This document shows positions 19,801 to 30,400 of a stretch of DNA of 64,000 bases, one piece after another. The position numbers and the translations under genes were made by a program. Under the pieces are notes generated by a model. That model worked only from the letters and a program-made list of their open reading frames with translations. It was not told where the DNA came from and searched no databases. The first letter of the stretch is position 1, and the number at the start of each line of letters is the position of its first letter. Source of the stretch: Tubulanus polymorphus (lineage: Eukaryota > Nemertea > Palaeonemertea > Tubulaniformes > Tubulanidae); NCBI RefSeq assembly GCF_964204645.1, contig NC_134025.1, forward strand, positions 2,423,001-2,487,000, read 5' to 3'.

Positions 19801-21433
19801 ACATTTAAACATGTAAAACCAAAACGGCACACACAACAACTGATCAAAATTTGAGAAAAACATGGATTTTGTTTTTGAATTTTCGACTTTTTTCCTTATA
19901 TATGACCGCGAAAACCTTGAATTTTGAAAATTACTCCTTGAAAATTCCTTGAATTCTTGATACCAGGAATTGTAGGAACCTTGAATGATGAACTTTCTCT
20001 GTGGCAGTACGCGACAGGGTTCTTACACAGATCGGGGAAATATTAGGGAATTTTGAATTTGGAAGTGAATTTTGGGGCTCTCGGAGAATTTTAGATATTT
20101 TGTTCATGGCCCACGTGATAATTCGAAGTAACAAAGACAAGCGCGTGACTGGATCTAGATTTAATACAGCTGACACTTACCTAGAAATCAGGGAAAAGTC
20201 AGGGAAACTTCCTGTCTTTAAAAAGTCAGGGAATTTTGTAAAAAAGAGCTATAAATCAGGGAAAATCGTTGAGATTGTTAGATGGCACGTATGGTCAAAC
20301 AGTTTCTGACCATGTTGACTGTACACATATAACTGTGTTAATTGATTGGATTCTTAGCAGATCAAGTCGGGGAAAACAATGCTCATGTCAGCAGGGAATA
20401 GTCGGGGAAAAAGCAAGTCGAATAAAAGTGGCCGCCCTGTAATAGTAAACGTAATTACTGATGAGTACGAGTTTGAATTTTCAGGCGACGACGTTGAACT
20501 GTTCGCATTCGTTTTGTGCGTTGTGTATATCTCAATGGATGTCGAGAAAGAAACAATGTCCGATTTGTCGCGGTCGTATAACGTCTCATCAACGCGCGAT
20601 TGTACTCGATTCATACATCGATAAAATGGTCGAACATCTCGACGAGGACATGAAGAAAACTCGCGCCGCAATCATTGAAAGCCGCAAAGGTATCGCTAAA
20701 TAGATCACAGGTATAAATGAAATGCTTCAGCAGAAAATTCATTTCGAGTTTTCTTCCGAATTTTTAATCATCACTGTATCCTTGTTATTAGAAAACGGGG
20801 TCCAATTTCATGAACGATTGTTTAATCTTGAAATAGTGAAGCTTATTTTGAATATCTGAAGTGAAAAGGTCAAAAATTCGACTCGTGAAATTGGACCTGA
20901 TTGGTCGTAAGAATTCGTTAATTTCTGATGATTTAAAATTGCCAGATATAAAAATTGGGACTGTGAAAGTGGGCCCCCTTTCATTTCATTCATCAACACA
21001 AATTAATGCTTAGTTTTAATACACCGGGTTATAATCTGCTTTCTCTGTTACAGATGTTAAACTTGTTTTCGCTTGAGCATTTCATTGTTTTCATGTTAAA
21101 TCCTCGTCAGAGTTACGTCTGATTTCTGTGCATGCTGAAGCCTATAATCAATATCAGGATCCACGGGTCGCTAACTTCGTATGAATATTCGGGCTTGAAT
21201 TCGTAGTGTTTCGTTTGTATTTCACAGATGATATGGCTCAATTCAAGAATAATAACGTAGAAATTGGCGCGTCGAATGACGATCCACTTGTTATTACTGA
21301 TGATGATGATGATGATGAGAATGATTCACCAGAAGAGGAGGAAGATGATGATGATGAATGTGAATATTACGGTTATAGGCATCGATACTATGATACTGAC
21401 AGTGATAGCGATGAAGAAAACGATTATTACTGA
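16868..21433 (+). CDS. RNF8: E3 ubiquitin ligase RNF8-like (FHA, coiled coil, RING)
   Basis: Exons are 16868-16942, 17157-17270, 17348-17590, 17860-17994, 18648-18800, 19098-19502 and 20485-onward. The FHA domain (residues ~26-95) has VVIGRAPNADV, SRQHA and NGIFVNN. Exons 4-6 encode a long charged coiled coil. The RING runs across the last intron: CSICNELFIQ, then CSHSFCALC and CPIC, a complete C3HC4. In this family FHA binds phosphothreonine on MDC1 at DNA breaks and RING directs ubiquitination with UBC13. Exon 7 either reads to TAG at 20701-20703 (447 residues) or is cut at 20689 (AAAG|GTATCG) and joined in phase to 21228-21433. The second choice adds an Asp/Glu-rich tail (511 residues). 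The introns carry several MITEs. Confidence 0.9.
18214..18587. mobile_element. Non-autonomous CAGGG-ended element (hAT-like MITE) in RNF8 intron 4
   Basis: The termini are inverted copies of CAGGGTGACCAC. Both sides carry ATACA (18209-18213 and 18588-18592), a 5-bp target duplication. The interior is rich in short GGGAAAACA-like motifs and has no ORF. A 5-bp duplication with CAGGG ends suggests the hAT5 group; that assignment is inferred. Confidence 0.8.
18852..19073. mobile_element. Small MITE with ~33-bp inverted ends in RNF8 intron 5
   Basis: The left arm 18852-18884 (from AGGCTAAAAAAAATTGATAC) pairs with the right arm 19041-19073. The middle has three spaced CCCGGCCGC-like blocks near 18910, 18977 and 19030. 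It is non-coding, and no clear target duplication is seen. Confidence 0.75.
19567..19983. mobile_element. hAT-like MITE, CTCCTTGAA-rich family, copy 1 (RNF8 intron 6)
   Basis: The ends are CAGGGTCCCTACAA and the complement of CAAGGTTCCTACAA. AATGA flanks both sides (19562-19566 and 19984-19988). Both arms consist of degenerate CTCCTTGAAA repeats. A near-identical copy sits at 39860-40295 in NUP205. Confidence 0.85.
20018..20443. repeat. Composite transposon-derived DNA with CAGGG-type motifs in RNF8 intron 6
   Basis: GGGAAA-rich sequence ends in GTGGCCGCCCTG. The last ~130 bp closely resemble 45540-45692 in NUP205 (shared TTAGCAGATC-like, CGGGGAAAACAATG and CGAATAAAAGTGGCC segments). The left boundary is unclear, so this may be two nested or broken elements. 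Most of intron 6 is thus mobile DNA. Confidence 0.5.
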
Positions 21434-22295
21434 GAATTTATTGAATTTCTATTTTGTGACAATTTTTGCTTTTATATACACAGTTACAGTCAAACTCGGA
21501 TAAGTCGTCACATCACTTAAGTTGTGACTATTTTTGAGTCTGAATCGTTTATTTCGGGTTTCAATTTACGAAGTCGTCAAAATAATGTTCATCTCAGTTA
21601 TGACTACTTTGAAGAGTTTGACCGTATTCTGAACACAGCTATTTGGTTGTGTACGAGTGCAATATGGTTAAAATATCTCTGTAAATAATTAAAATCTACT
21701 GCTATTTGTTGTTTGTTTGTAAAGTTTTACATTTAGAGGTAATTCATTAAGTACATCGCTCCCTTGCTTGGAATTAAATACGTTGAGGGAGGAGAGTAGA
21801 AACTTTTGATCAAAATTGTGCGTATATTCTTTAATAACAACAGTTGTTGTTAGGTTTAGATATTGTTATTTGGAGAATAGATTTGCGTATATTATGTTTA
21901 TATCGATGAGTTAATGATAATGTTTTTATGTACAGACTCTGTATATATTTGTTAATACATGTACAAGGTATTTAGAATTACATAAATATAATTTTTTATG
22001 GAAATCAAATCTCTTCAAAATCACTTAGATGAGGATAAGAACTTCTTAACTAACTTTGGTAATGGACTATATAGTAGTGCATGGTCATTGGAGCTGCAAA
22101 TTCGCCATCCTGGATTTAGATTCAACATTCGAAATTGAAAAAGAACAACATTTCAGACTAAAACATATATTCTTCATAACATTAATACAAATTATTTTTC
22201 TCTCAATAATTACATCGTCAAAATTTCGCCGATTTAAGTCAATAAATTATACACGTATCATCGTGATTAAAAAGTGCTTAAAACATGCGTAAAAT
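21434..22295. other. Convergent 3' region between RNF8 and the GPATCH2L-like gene
   Basis: This AT-rich DNA holds the 3' UTRs of two genes that end toward each other. I looked on the minus strand for a G-patch exon extending the neighbouring gene and found none. No other gene is seen. Confidence 0.5.
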
Positions 22296-24402
22296 CTAAG
22301 AACTACACTCGCTAGATTGATCGTTATGACGCCTTCGCCTTTTACAATATTCTCCGTTATGATGCGATGGCAGCGTTACCGAAGAAGGGCTATTACTGTA
22401 TTTTTTATGCATCGATTCTTTCCATTGCTGTCGTTCTTGTAGAAATCTAGACATACTGTAGCTGTGGTTCTGAAATGAGATATTTACGATAAATTAATCT
22501 CTACGCGTACATCATTAATGTACCGGGGTTTATGAACATTTTGATATCTTACTCGGTCAGTTATTTTCCGCCTTCCCGCAGTTATTTCTCTTCCGTGCTG
22601 TAAATCAATAATATCAATCAATAATTCAATTAATGTAGATAGCTCGGTCGCATGCACCAGCTAGGCAAGATATTTTCAAATTTACAGATTTCTTTTGGAA
22701 AGACTTAATTTCTCTGGTCGTTATTTACATTTCAGTGAGATATTTTACACTTACGATGTTCATCACTTTGTTGAGTTGTGATTTGTAATCGAAGAACGAA
22801 CTATTTGCCATTTGGTGAAATGAACCTGCGAATAACTTTTCAAAATTCGGCCGCGACGCTTCATTTTCATGATTAGGATTCTCCCACCAGGGAACGAATC
22901 CCGGTATTCCACTGGATGGGCCGCTCTCATGGAAAAAATCACTCTGTTCATCATCACCTACCAGTAAAAATTAATTTTCTTTTAGTCAAACTTGTCATAG
23001 TCCTCGGCGTAGTGAAGTTCACAACTTATCCAAATGGCGGCTTAAACTTAGTAAATCAAAGCAGAAATAAGTGGGTCTTAGTTACTCACCATCCCTGCCT
23101 CCTTCATCGAATGTAATAAATCCTGTATCACTATCACTGCTGCTCAGAGATGAACTACTTAATCTAGAAAACATTTATCAAAGATCGGATTAAAATTTTA
23201 ATTTCTAAGTAGCTATTTTGATGGACCTGAGGAAACCGAAAGATTCAGATATCGACCGACTCATTCAACCGTAGAACTTTATTCTATCAGTATTCTACAA
23301 GCTTATGGAAATATTTTCAGACTTTACATTATTTTTTCCATAATTATTGTGGGATTCTCTATAGTGATACAGGGTCCGATCTAAGTACTTGTCCGATTGC
23401 CCGGGACAAGTAAATTCTCATCAGGGCGAGTAGGTTATCATTATCACTTGTCCCCCGGGCTAATTTTATGTCACAAAGCTTTTATTCCATTCGATACAAC
23501 GGATGATAGTGCCACCAATCGGACTGCCTGTGAAGGGGAAGTAGCTTTTGGAGGGGCAAGTGGAATTTCAGATATGCTGCCCCCCCCGGGCAGGTGGTTT
23601 TCATCCCATAGATTGGACCTAGTCTAGTACCTAGCCGTTGTTCCTGAAACAACGGAACCGTAACAATGACTGGTATTCAGACTAGATTGGACCCTGATGA
23701 TACATACACAGTAGACATGGCTTCACATGTATTCTCTAGGAGATCATGGTCGACACTGGTTCCGCTATATTTATAAGTTCGTTTACGTTTTCCCAGTTTT
23801 AAGTAAGTCGTTACCGTCGCCGTGATTCCATCCTGCTCCATAAACTGCTGATCGATCGAATCGCATTTCATTTCCGCGTCGTCGTTGAGTATCGTCGAAT
23901 CTTTCGGACGTTTAGGGCTTCGTTTGTGTCGTTTTTTTTCGAGTCGACCGTTCGACGAGGACGTACTCGGTACGGGTACAATCGGATCGATCGCCATGTG
24001 TTTGAATTTACGCCGGCGTCTGTGCGGTCTGAGCTGAGATACGGAATCAGTAACGGAGTCCGACTCGACGACCATTAGATGAGAACTGAGAGGTAATGTC
24101 GACGGTTTCGCCGGTGGATCGCTGCACATTATACTCATCTCATCGGAATCACTAGCGCACAAATTAACGATCACTTTATAATCCTTCAACGCCTCGTCTA
24201 AACTGCTCTCCGACGCTTCGCTGATATTTCCTATTCCGTGGTCGGAATGACTATTGTTCGGAAAATGACGACGCCGGGTTTTCCCCTTACTGCTCTTAGG
24301 ACGACATGTTCGTAGATCTGATACAGTCGAAATACTGTCGCTACTTTTAGCTTTAGTTTCTTCCAAAGCCAAACTTAAATCATGCACCAATTCATCCATC
24401 AT
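22296..24402 (-). CDS. GPATCH2L-like: GPATCH2/GPATCH2L-like protein lacking a G-patch
   Basis: Exons 23708-24402, 23090-23163, 22755-22957 and 22296-22469 join with phases 2, 1 and 0 to 381 residues. The N-terminus MDELVHDLSLALEE, the acidic ISEASESSLDEA block and RPHRRRRKFKHMAID match the family in order. After splicing, LSSSSLSSSDSDTGFITFDE, DDEQSDFFHE and GFVPWWEN follow, which are hallmark blocks of GPATCH2 and GPATCH2L. The protein ends after a basic KRRRRH segment with no GxGLG-type G-patch, as in vertebrate GPATCH2L. It is mostly disordered and probably nuclear; its molecular role is unclear. Either of two adjacent Met codons (24402 or 24399) could start it. Intron 1 contains CCCGGG-rich repeat DNA near 23370-23640. 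Confidence 0.85.
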
Positions 24403-25534
24403 TCGTTATTCATCTGTCTGATGCTAATAAAAACCTTTCAAAGTTTCTGGAACCTGGGAACCACCCCGACCGATAACCTGTTCATGATTCCATACGAAAA
24501 CGGAGATGATCTTTTGGATTACAGATCTTTGACGTGATTTTAGGTTCCATGACATTTATTTGTAACATTTGTCAAATGTGCAACATAAATAATAGCCGGA
24601 CTAGGACTTCTATATAAGATGGGACGGAATCCGAGGTTCTAATCCGAATTTTCACTTTTGTAGCGCAACCAGTCAAATCTGCCTGAGGTTAGACTGGTTG
24701 CCTGTCCGATTCAATATCGAGATAGATTCCGGTAACCAGTCTACATAATGTTTGGACGCTAACAGGGAACCGCTCCGGGTTGGGGCTTCTTGTCAACACT
24801 AACCTAATGGCTTGCTCCATTGACTAGAAATACATGAAGTAGCCTTTTCCTTCCACTTGTAATTCTCACACGCTAGACATTTTTTCGGCAAATAAAGATT
24901 TTAATCAGTTTAAAGCCGTGAACGCATTCGCTTCCATGTGACACGGAGCATGACTGACAAGTAGGTGCACTACTATGCCAGTTGCCATTTGCTAGTTGGG
25001 CTTGTTGCCAATTGCTAGTTGTCAAATGCCACTTGCTAGTTGAAAATTTTTTCATAATAATTCATCCTGGCAAGATCAAACTTGATTTGGTCTTTGAATT
25101 TAACACGGCATCAAATTCAAATCGATTTGTCAAATCATCAAATCACCCCCGGAGGCGATTTGATACGATTTGAAGATAGTGGACTCACAAATTTTTTGTC
25201 GAAAAACTGATATCAATGTCAAAACTGAAAGAGAAACCTGAAACCCATTCATGGGAAATAATATTTTGAAAAGTGGGACAGTATTTTCTTGTCAGCCGTT
25301 TGGAACAAGACGTCAAATTCATCCCGTTGTGCAAATCTTATTTGATTAGATTAAACGTGACTAGCAAATTATGATTAGGAAAATCAAATCTGATTTGACA
25401 AGATAAATTCGCCTCTTATTTCATAAGATTACACGTGACTAGCAAATTACAATTAGGCAAATCAAATCTGATTTGACCAGATAAATTCGCAAAAATAATA
25501 TCAACGCGGGTCGGGGTCGGGTTCAGACGGGCTT
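24403..25534. other. Spacer left of the retrotransposon
   Basis: No gene is recognised. Short repeated TTGCTAGTTG-like words occur near 24985-25040. It includes the presumed promoter of the GPATCH2L-like gene. Confidence 0.4.
25337..25490. repeat. Two-copy imperfect ~76-bp tandem repeat
   Basis: Copies at about 25337-25412 and 25414-25490 share ACGTGACTAGCAAATTA, AATCAAATCTGATTTGAC and AGATAAATTCGC with few differences. It is non-coding, with an internal small palindrome AATCAAATCTGATTTG. Confidence 0.75.
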
Positions 25535-25636
25535 GTCACAATTTGATGGAGGAGTGGATGATACCAGTATCCCTATATAAAAAAGATTCTTGTTTATATA
25601 GGGATATTGGCCTATCATCCATCCTCCATCAAAATT
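25535..25636. repeat. Hairpin MITE copy beside the left LTR
   Basis: Arms of about 40-45 bp (from TCACAATTTGATGGAGG to TATCCCTATATAAA, and its complement) form a near-palindrome. A second, better-preserved copy lies at 62629-62736. The right terminus (TTGTGAC) is lost or mutated next to the LTR insertion point. Confidence 0.7.
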
Positions 25637-25643
25637 AATAAAC

Positions 25644-25835
25644 TGTAACGAGGTCCTATTCTGCCTGTTCCACAGTAGAAGTTTCCTCCAAATATCGACT
25701 CTGAGAGCCCAAAAACCAGTAAAAAGGCGGACAAAAGATATTAACACAATCACCTATTGTTCTGTATTTTCGAGAGAGAGGGCAGCACCCTCCAGTTACA
25801 ACATAGAAAACGACTGATGGACATATTCCATCACA
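25644..25835 (-). repeat. 3' LTR of the gypsy element
   Basis: This 192-bp copy reads TGTGATGG...GTTACA in element orientation. It appears identical to 33359-33550. It lies directly against the hairpin MITE at 25535-25636. Confidence 0.95.
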
Positions 25836-25847
25836 CCACCCCCCTTC
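25836..25847 (-). other. Polypurine tract of the gypsy element
   Basis: The minus strand reads GAAGGGGGGTGG immediately before the 3' LTR. This is the expected position and composition for the plus-strand primer. Confidence 0.7.
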
Positions 25848-26350
25848 AACTTGTTCAAACTCCTATTTGAACAGGAATATATAGTCAAAATATCTACACA
25901 AATTAAATTATAGTCCTTATTATAGTATATTAAGCTCCAAACTTCTCGGCTCTGGATACAGTAGACATCTAACATGGCGTAGTCGTTGTTTCGCATTAGG
26001 GTTGCATCTCAGTGATGATAATACATGCAGCTTTCGATCTTCACTAATGGTTTGTGGTTTGTTTTCGGGGCGCACCTAAGCGTAGTGTCTAACCAAAAAT
26101 ATCTATACCATCAAAAGGTAGATACGGCCAATGGACACTGCACTTGGCTTGCCCCTCTGCCACTGTTCCTCGTCCTGAGAAGCTGAAAAATACAATCAAA
26201 AGAAAACGGAAAGAAACTGTTCGCAATGGGGTGTGCTACATCTGGGGGGTCACGTGTGGTAGTATTTGGACTGAATGGCTTTTTGTCACTAACATTACAA
26301 AGAATAAGCGACTCCAGGTGAACCATCGTTAGGTACCGAAGGAAACACAT

Positions 26351-27184
26351 TCAGGCGCGATCTACCACACGGATTATTTCCCGACAGACATAGTGCATGG
26401 CCGACTTTTTGTAGTGGATCCCCACAAAATCAGAATCCGGGATATCTGGATGGTCGGCCTGTTGGAACCCGGCACGGAGGGCGAAGACGTTAACCCGGTT
26501 GATGTTGTTTACCCGATTGTGGTCACCACGCCAGCAAGGAGGGACAGGGGTCTGTAGGTGGAAAAGGGGAACAGAAGGGTGCTTGCCCTTGAGTAGCGCC
26601 AAAACTTCCGCCAACTCCTCTGTCGTCCTGCCATAATCGCCGGCATGGTTCATACCATGCGTGACCACAATCGCTCTTGCCCTAAAGGATACATGTGGGA
26701 GGTACTCCAACAAATCACCGAGTCGTTCACCAGGGTGGCAAATTGGAATCAAACCGCCGCTGGCCTTTAGCCCCGTAAACATCGAGTCTCCCAGCAACAC
26801 GATTGGTAAGTCCTCAACTGCCCTCTGTTTCAAGTCTCCAAGTTTCGACCAGATGTACGAGGAGTCACCACCACATTCGGCCAGGGCGTTCACTAGTTCC
26901 TGGCTGATGTACTCAAATGCAGCTGTGCTCATCTTCGGCCGAAAACGTCGGGTCTTTGTCGTCTTGAGACCGGTTACTACCGCACCGGTTACTATGCGAC
27001 CAGGATCCTCCACAAACGACTGTTCTACGGCAGAGTTATAAAGTCTGCCCATCTTGGCTCTCAATTCGCTGAGGGTCTTGTCCTGTCTGTGAAGGGTGGA
27101 ACAGACTTCTTTCGAGACCTGCCGTTTAAGGGTCTGTGTCGCCTCGTGGAGGCTAGATAACTGGTCTAACTCGATACAGTCCAT
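26351..27184 (-). CDS. Third ORF of the gypsy element: SGNH/GDSL-hydrolase-like protein
   Basis: This intact 277-codon frame lies downstream of pol in the env position and on the same strand. Residues 1-60 look helical and charged, possibly a coiled coil. From ~126 the sequence follows an SGNH-hydrolase plan: IVLLGDSMF with the candidate nucleophile Ser134 (block I), a glycine pair near 143-144 (block II), VVTHGMNH with Asn179 (block III), and DFVGIHY with Asp252 and His257 (block V). There is no signal peptide or membrane segment, so it is not an envelope protein. SGNH/esterase domains are known in ORF1 of CR1-type LINEs; their presence in a gypsy element is unusual to my knowledge. The fold call rests on motif reading only. 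An alternative is a host-derived GDSL lipase-like domain with another role. Confidence 0.65.
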   Translation of the reverse strand: MDCIELDQLSSLHEATQTLKRQVSKEVCSTLHRQDKTLSELRAKMGRLYNSAVEQSFVEDPGRIVTGAVVTGLKTTKTRRFRPKMSTAAFEYISQELVNALAECGGDSSYIWSKLGDLKQRAVEDLPIVLLGDSMFTGLKASGGLIPICHPGERLGDLLEYLPHVSFRARAIVVTHGMNHAGDYGRTTEELAEVLALLKGKHPSVPLFHLQTPVPPCWRGDHNRVNNINRVNVFALRAGFQQADHPDIPDSDFVGIHYKKSAMHYVCREIIRVVDRA

Positions 27185-27430
27185 GCTAGAAACGATAAAT
27201 AGTTCAAAACATGAGTTGGCTGCAACGACAAGACTAAATGGCGGAGATTCCGTTCATTCAGATACCATCCGAATCATGCAAGGTGGGTGGTCCCAAGCAT
27301 ACCATCAGGAGGTGCAAGGGGTCTGAAATCCTAGTCACCACCAGTTACAAATGATAATAAACTGTCTACTAAAACTAAGTAAATATATAGGCAGGGTTAT
27401 ATACAAGGGTACTAAATATATATATAGGAT

Positions 27431-30400
27431 TTAACCCTTTGATTTAAGGTACCGGCCCATTTCTAACCAGTAGCCTTTCCTCATGTTAATCCGGGACCGA
27501 ACTTCGCGACATTTCTGGCAATTTTGGATCAGTTCTATATCAAAAATGTTGTTCTGCTCAATCTTGTCCGAGGCGACTGGAGGTCCTATAAGTGTGTTTG
27601 GATCCACCAAAGGGTCTGAGGCCCTATTTTGGTTGGCTAGCGAATCATCGTTATTGACTGTACATGAGTTTACGAACCGACTAGGGCGCCTGATCCCTAC
27701 TCTGGGCCTGAGTCTTCTGTGCCCCTCAGTGTTTGTAATGTTCAAAGGCCCAGGCTTGGAGCGGTTTTGAGTAGGAGGCTCGCGATGGTTTTGGGTAGGG
27801 TTTGTTACAAGAGGTTCTTGAATAACTGCCGTTGTCTCGGGGTGTGACCGTGTCCAGACACAGTCTTCATCTTCCTCCCCCTCGTCGTCATTGAGGGTTG
27901 GTTGCTCCTCGGGATCGGTCATTTTAACCGGTTCCTGTCTAGGTTTTTTATGACCTATGGTCACGGTCTCACTAGACAGGAAGCACGGTTTCATATCATT
28001 GAAGTGCACAACCCGCTTTCTCTTCACCGCCCTCGGATCGGCGCCTGGTTCCAGGACAACCCTGTAATTCACCTCCGATAGTCTCTCGGTCACGACGTAA
28101 GGCCCTTTCCATTTCCGGTGGAACTTAGATGCCTCGTCCTTCTTCAAGAAATGGCTCATCAGCCACACGCGATCCCCGACCTTGTAACCCCCGCGTTTTG
28201 CGAAACGGTCATAGTCCATTTTCTGACGCCTTTGTGCCATCACTAGTCGATCACGAACAATGTTGTGTGACTTAGTGAGGCGGTCAGAGAGGTCCATGCC
28301 ATACTTAGTCCTTGGTTGGTGGTCCTCGGGCAAGCCTACGCTGATGTCGATTGGTAGTGACATTTCCTCGGCGTACATCAAGTAGAACGGCGTTTCAAGA
28401 GTGGAGTGCTGGACGCTTGAACGAAATGCCATCAAACACGCTGGTAGTTCCTCGTCCCAGTTTGTTCCACACTCATTGACGGCTGTAGTCAGCATGGCCT
28501 TCAGGGACTTATTGAAATTTTCCACCTGCCCATTGCCCATAGGATGGTAGGCAGTGGTTCTGGTCTTTTCAATAGCCAAGATCCTACACATCTCCATGAA
28601 AACTTTCGACTCGAAGTTCGTGCCTTTGTCCGAGTGGATGGATTCAGGGCAGCCGTAACGGGTGACCCACTCGTTCACAAGGGCACGTGCCACCACGGAG
28701 GCCTTTTCCGTGCGAATTGGCCATGCTTCGGGCCACTTAGTGAATGCATCTTGAGCCACTAGAATGTAGACATTGCCGCGGCGGGTTCTCGGTAATGGGC
28801 CCACGATGTCTATATGTACACGCTGGAAGCGTCGCCCTACCGGTGTAGACATCATTGGGGCTTTTGGTAGTTTGGACGGGGACTTGCACTCTTGGCAAGT
28901 TTTGCAGCCCCGAACAAAATCCCTGACCCTAGCTGAGAGGCCTAATACCCAGAATCTTTCCCTAATTTTGCACTCTGTCTTTTTGGTACCGAGATGTTTC
29001 CCGGCAAATCCCTGATGTATGACTCCTATGGTTCCATCAGTCAGTGAAATGGGTAGTACCACTCGGTGTCTCGTTGAGGTAGCCCCCGGAAGTGGTTTAA
29101 GCGCAAGAATGCCATCTAAAAGCTCTAGACGCTCAACCAGACTATAGAGGCTCCTCGCTGTTCTACCACACCGTTGTAGCCGTTTCTTGTCCTTGACCCC
29201 ATCTCCGGCCAAGAACTCCCTAATTTCTGATATTTCGGGGTCATTTACTTGCGCCTCGATTATTTTGTTCCTGGACAAGCCAGTGGAGTGCGCTGTCAAA
29301 TCGCCCTGATGTTTTGCAGTCACCTGGTATATAGATGGACCAGTGTCACCACAAGTTGGGCAGTCCCCATGTTTCCTCTGTCTCTTAGGGATGCGAGACA
29401 GGGCGTCTGCGTTCAAATGTTTGCTTCCAGCTCGATGTTCGATCACGAAATCATATTCCGACAGGCGTTCAAGCCACCGAGCCACTTGGCCCTCAGGGTT
29501 TTTGAAGGTTTGTAGCCACTTGAGTGCTGCGTGGTCTGTGCGAACTTTGAATTTCCTGCCTAGTAAATGGTGGCGGAAGTGATCAATCATGTCAACCAAG
29601 GCCAACATTTCGCGCCTGGTGGCACAATAGTTCTCCTCTCCACCTTTCAGCGTGCGGCTACTGTACTCGATCACTCTCTCAGAACCATCGTGTTGTAGTT
29701 GTGACAGCACCCCTCCGATAGCCCAGTTAGAGGCGTCACAGTCCAAAATGAACTCTCCAGCACCCTCCGAGAAATCTGGGAATGCCAGGATAGGGGAGCT
29801 GGTCAGCTTTTCTTTCAGTCCGTCAAACGCTAGTTGTTGCTTGAATGTCCAGACGAATGGTTCATTTTTCCTCGTAAGGCGGTGTAGCGGGGCTGTCAAG
29901 TCGGCGAAATCCTTGATGAATTGTGAGTAATATGTCACAAGACCAAGGAAACTACGCAGTTCGGTAACTGACGTTGGGGTCGGCCAATCCCTGACTCTAT
30001 CGCATTTGGCACCGTCGGTTTCGACACCGGCCTCGCTTACTACATGCCCCAAAAACTTGAGGCGCCGCTGGAAAAGCGAGCACTTCCTCGGTTTTAGCTT
30101 GAGACCGGCTTTCTGAAAGCAACGAAATACCTCTTGTAATCGCGTCAGATGGGTTGGTAGATCATGACTAAACACTACTACATCATCCAGGTAGATAAGG
30201 CATGTTTTCCATGCAACATCATCCAGTACCATTGCCATCAGTCTGCTGAATGACGCCGGGGCATTACAGACTCCAAACGGCATGACATTCCACTCAAATA
30301 GATGGTTTTCAGTCGTGAATGCGGTCTTATGTTTGTCTGATTCCTTTATTGGGACCTGCCAGTATCCGCTAGTTAAATCGAGGGACGAGAACCAGGTTGC

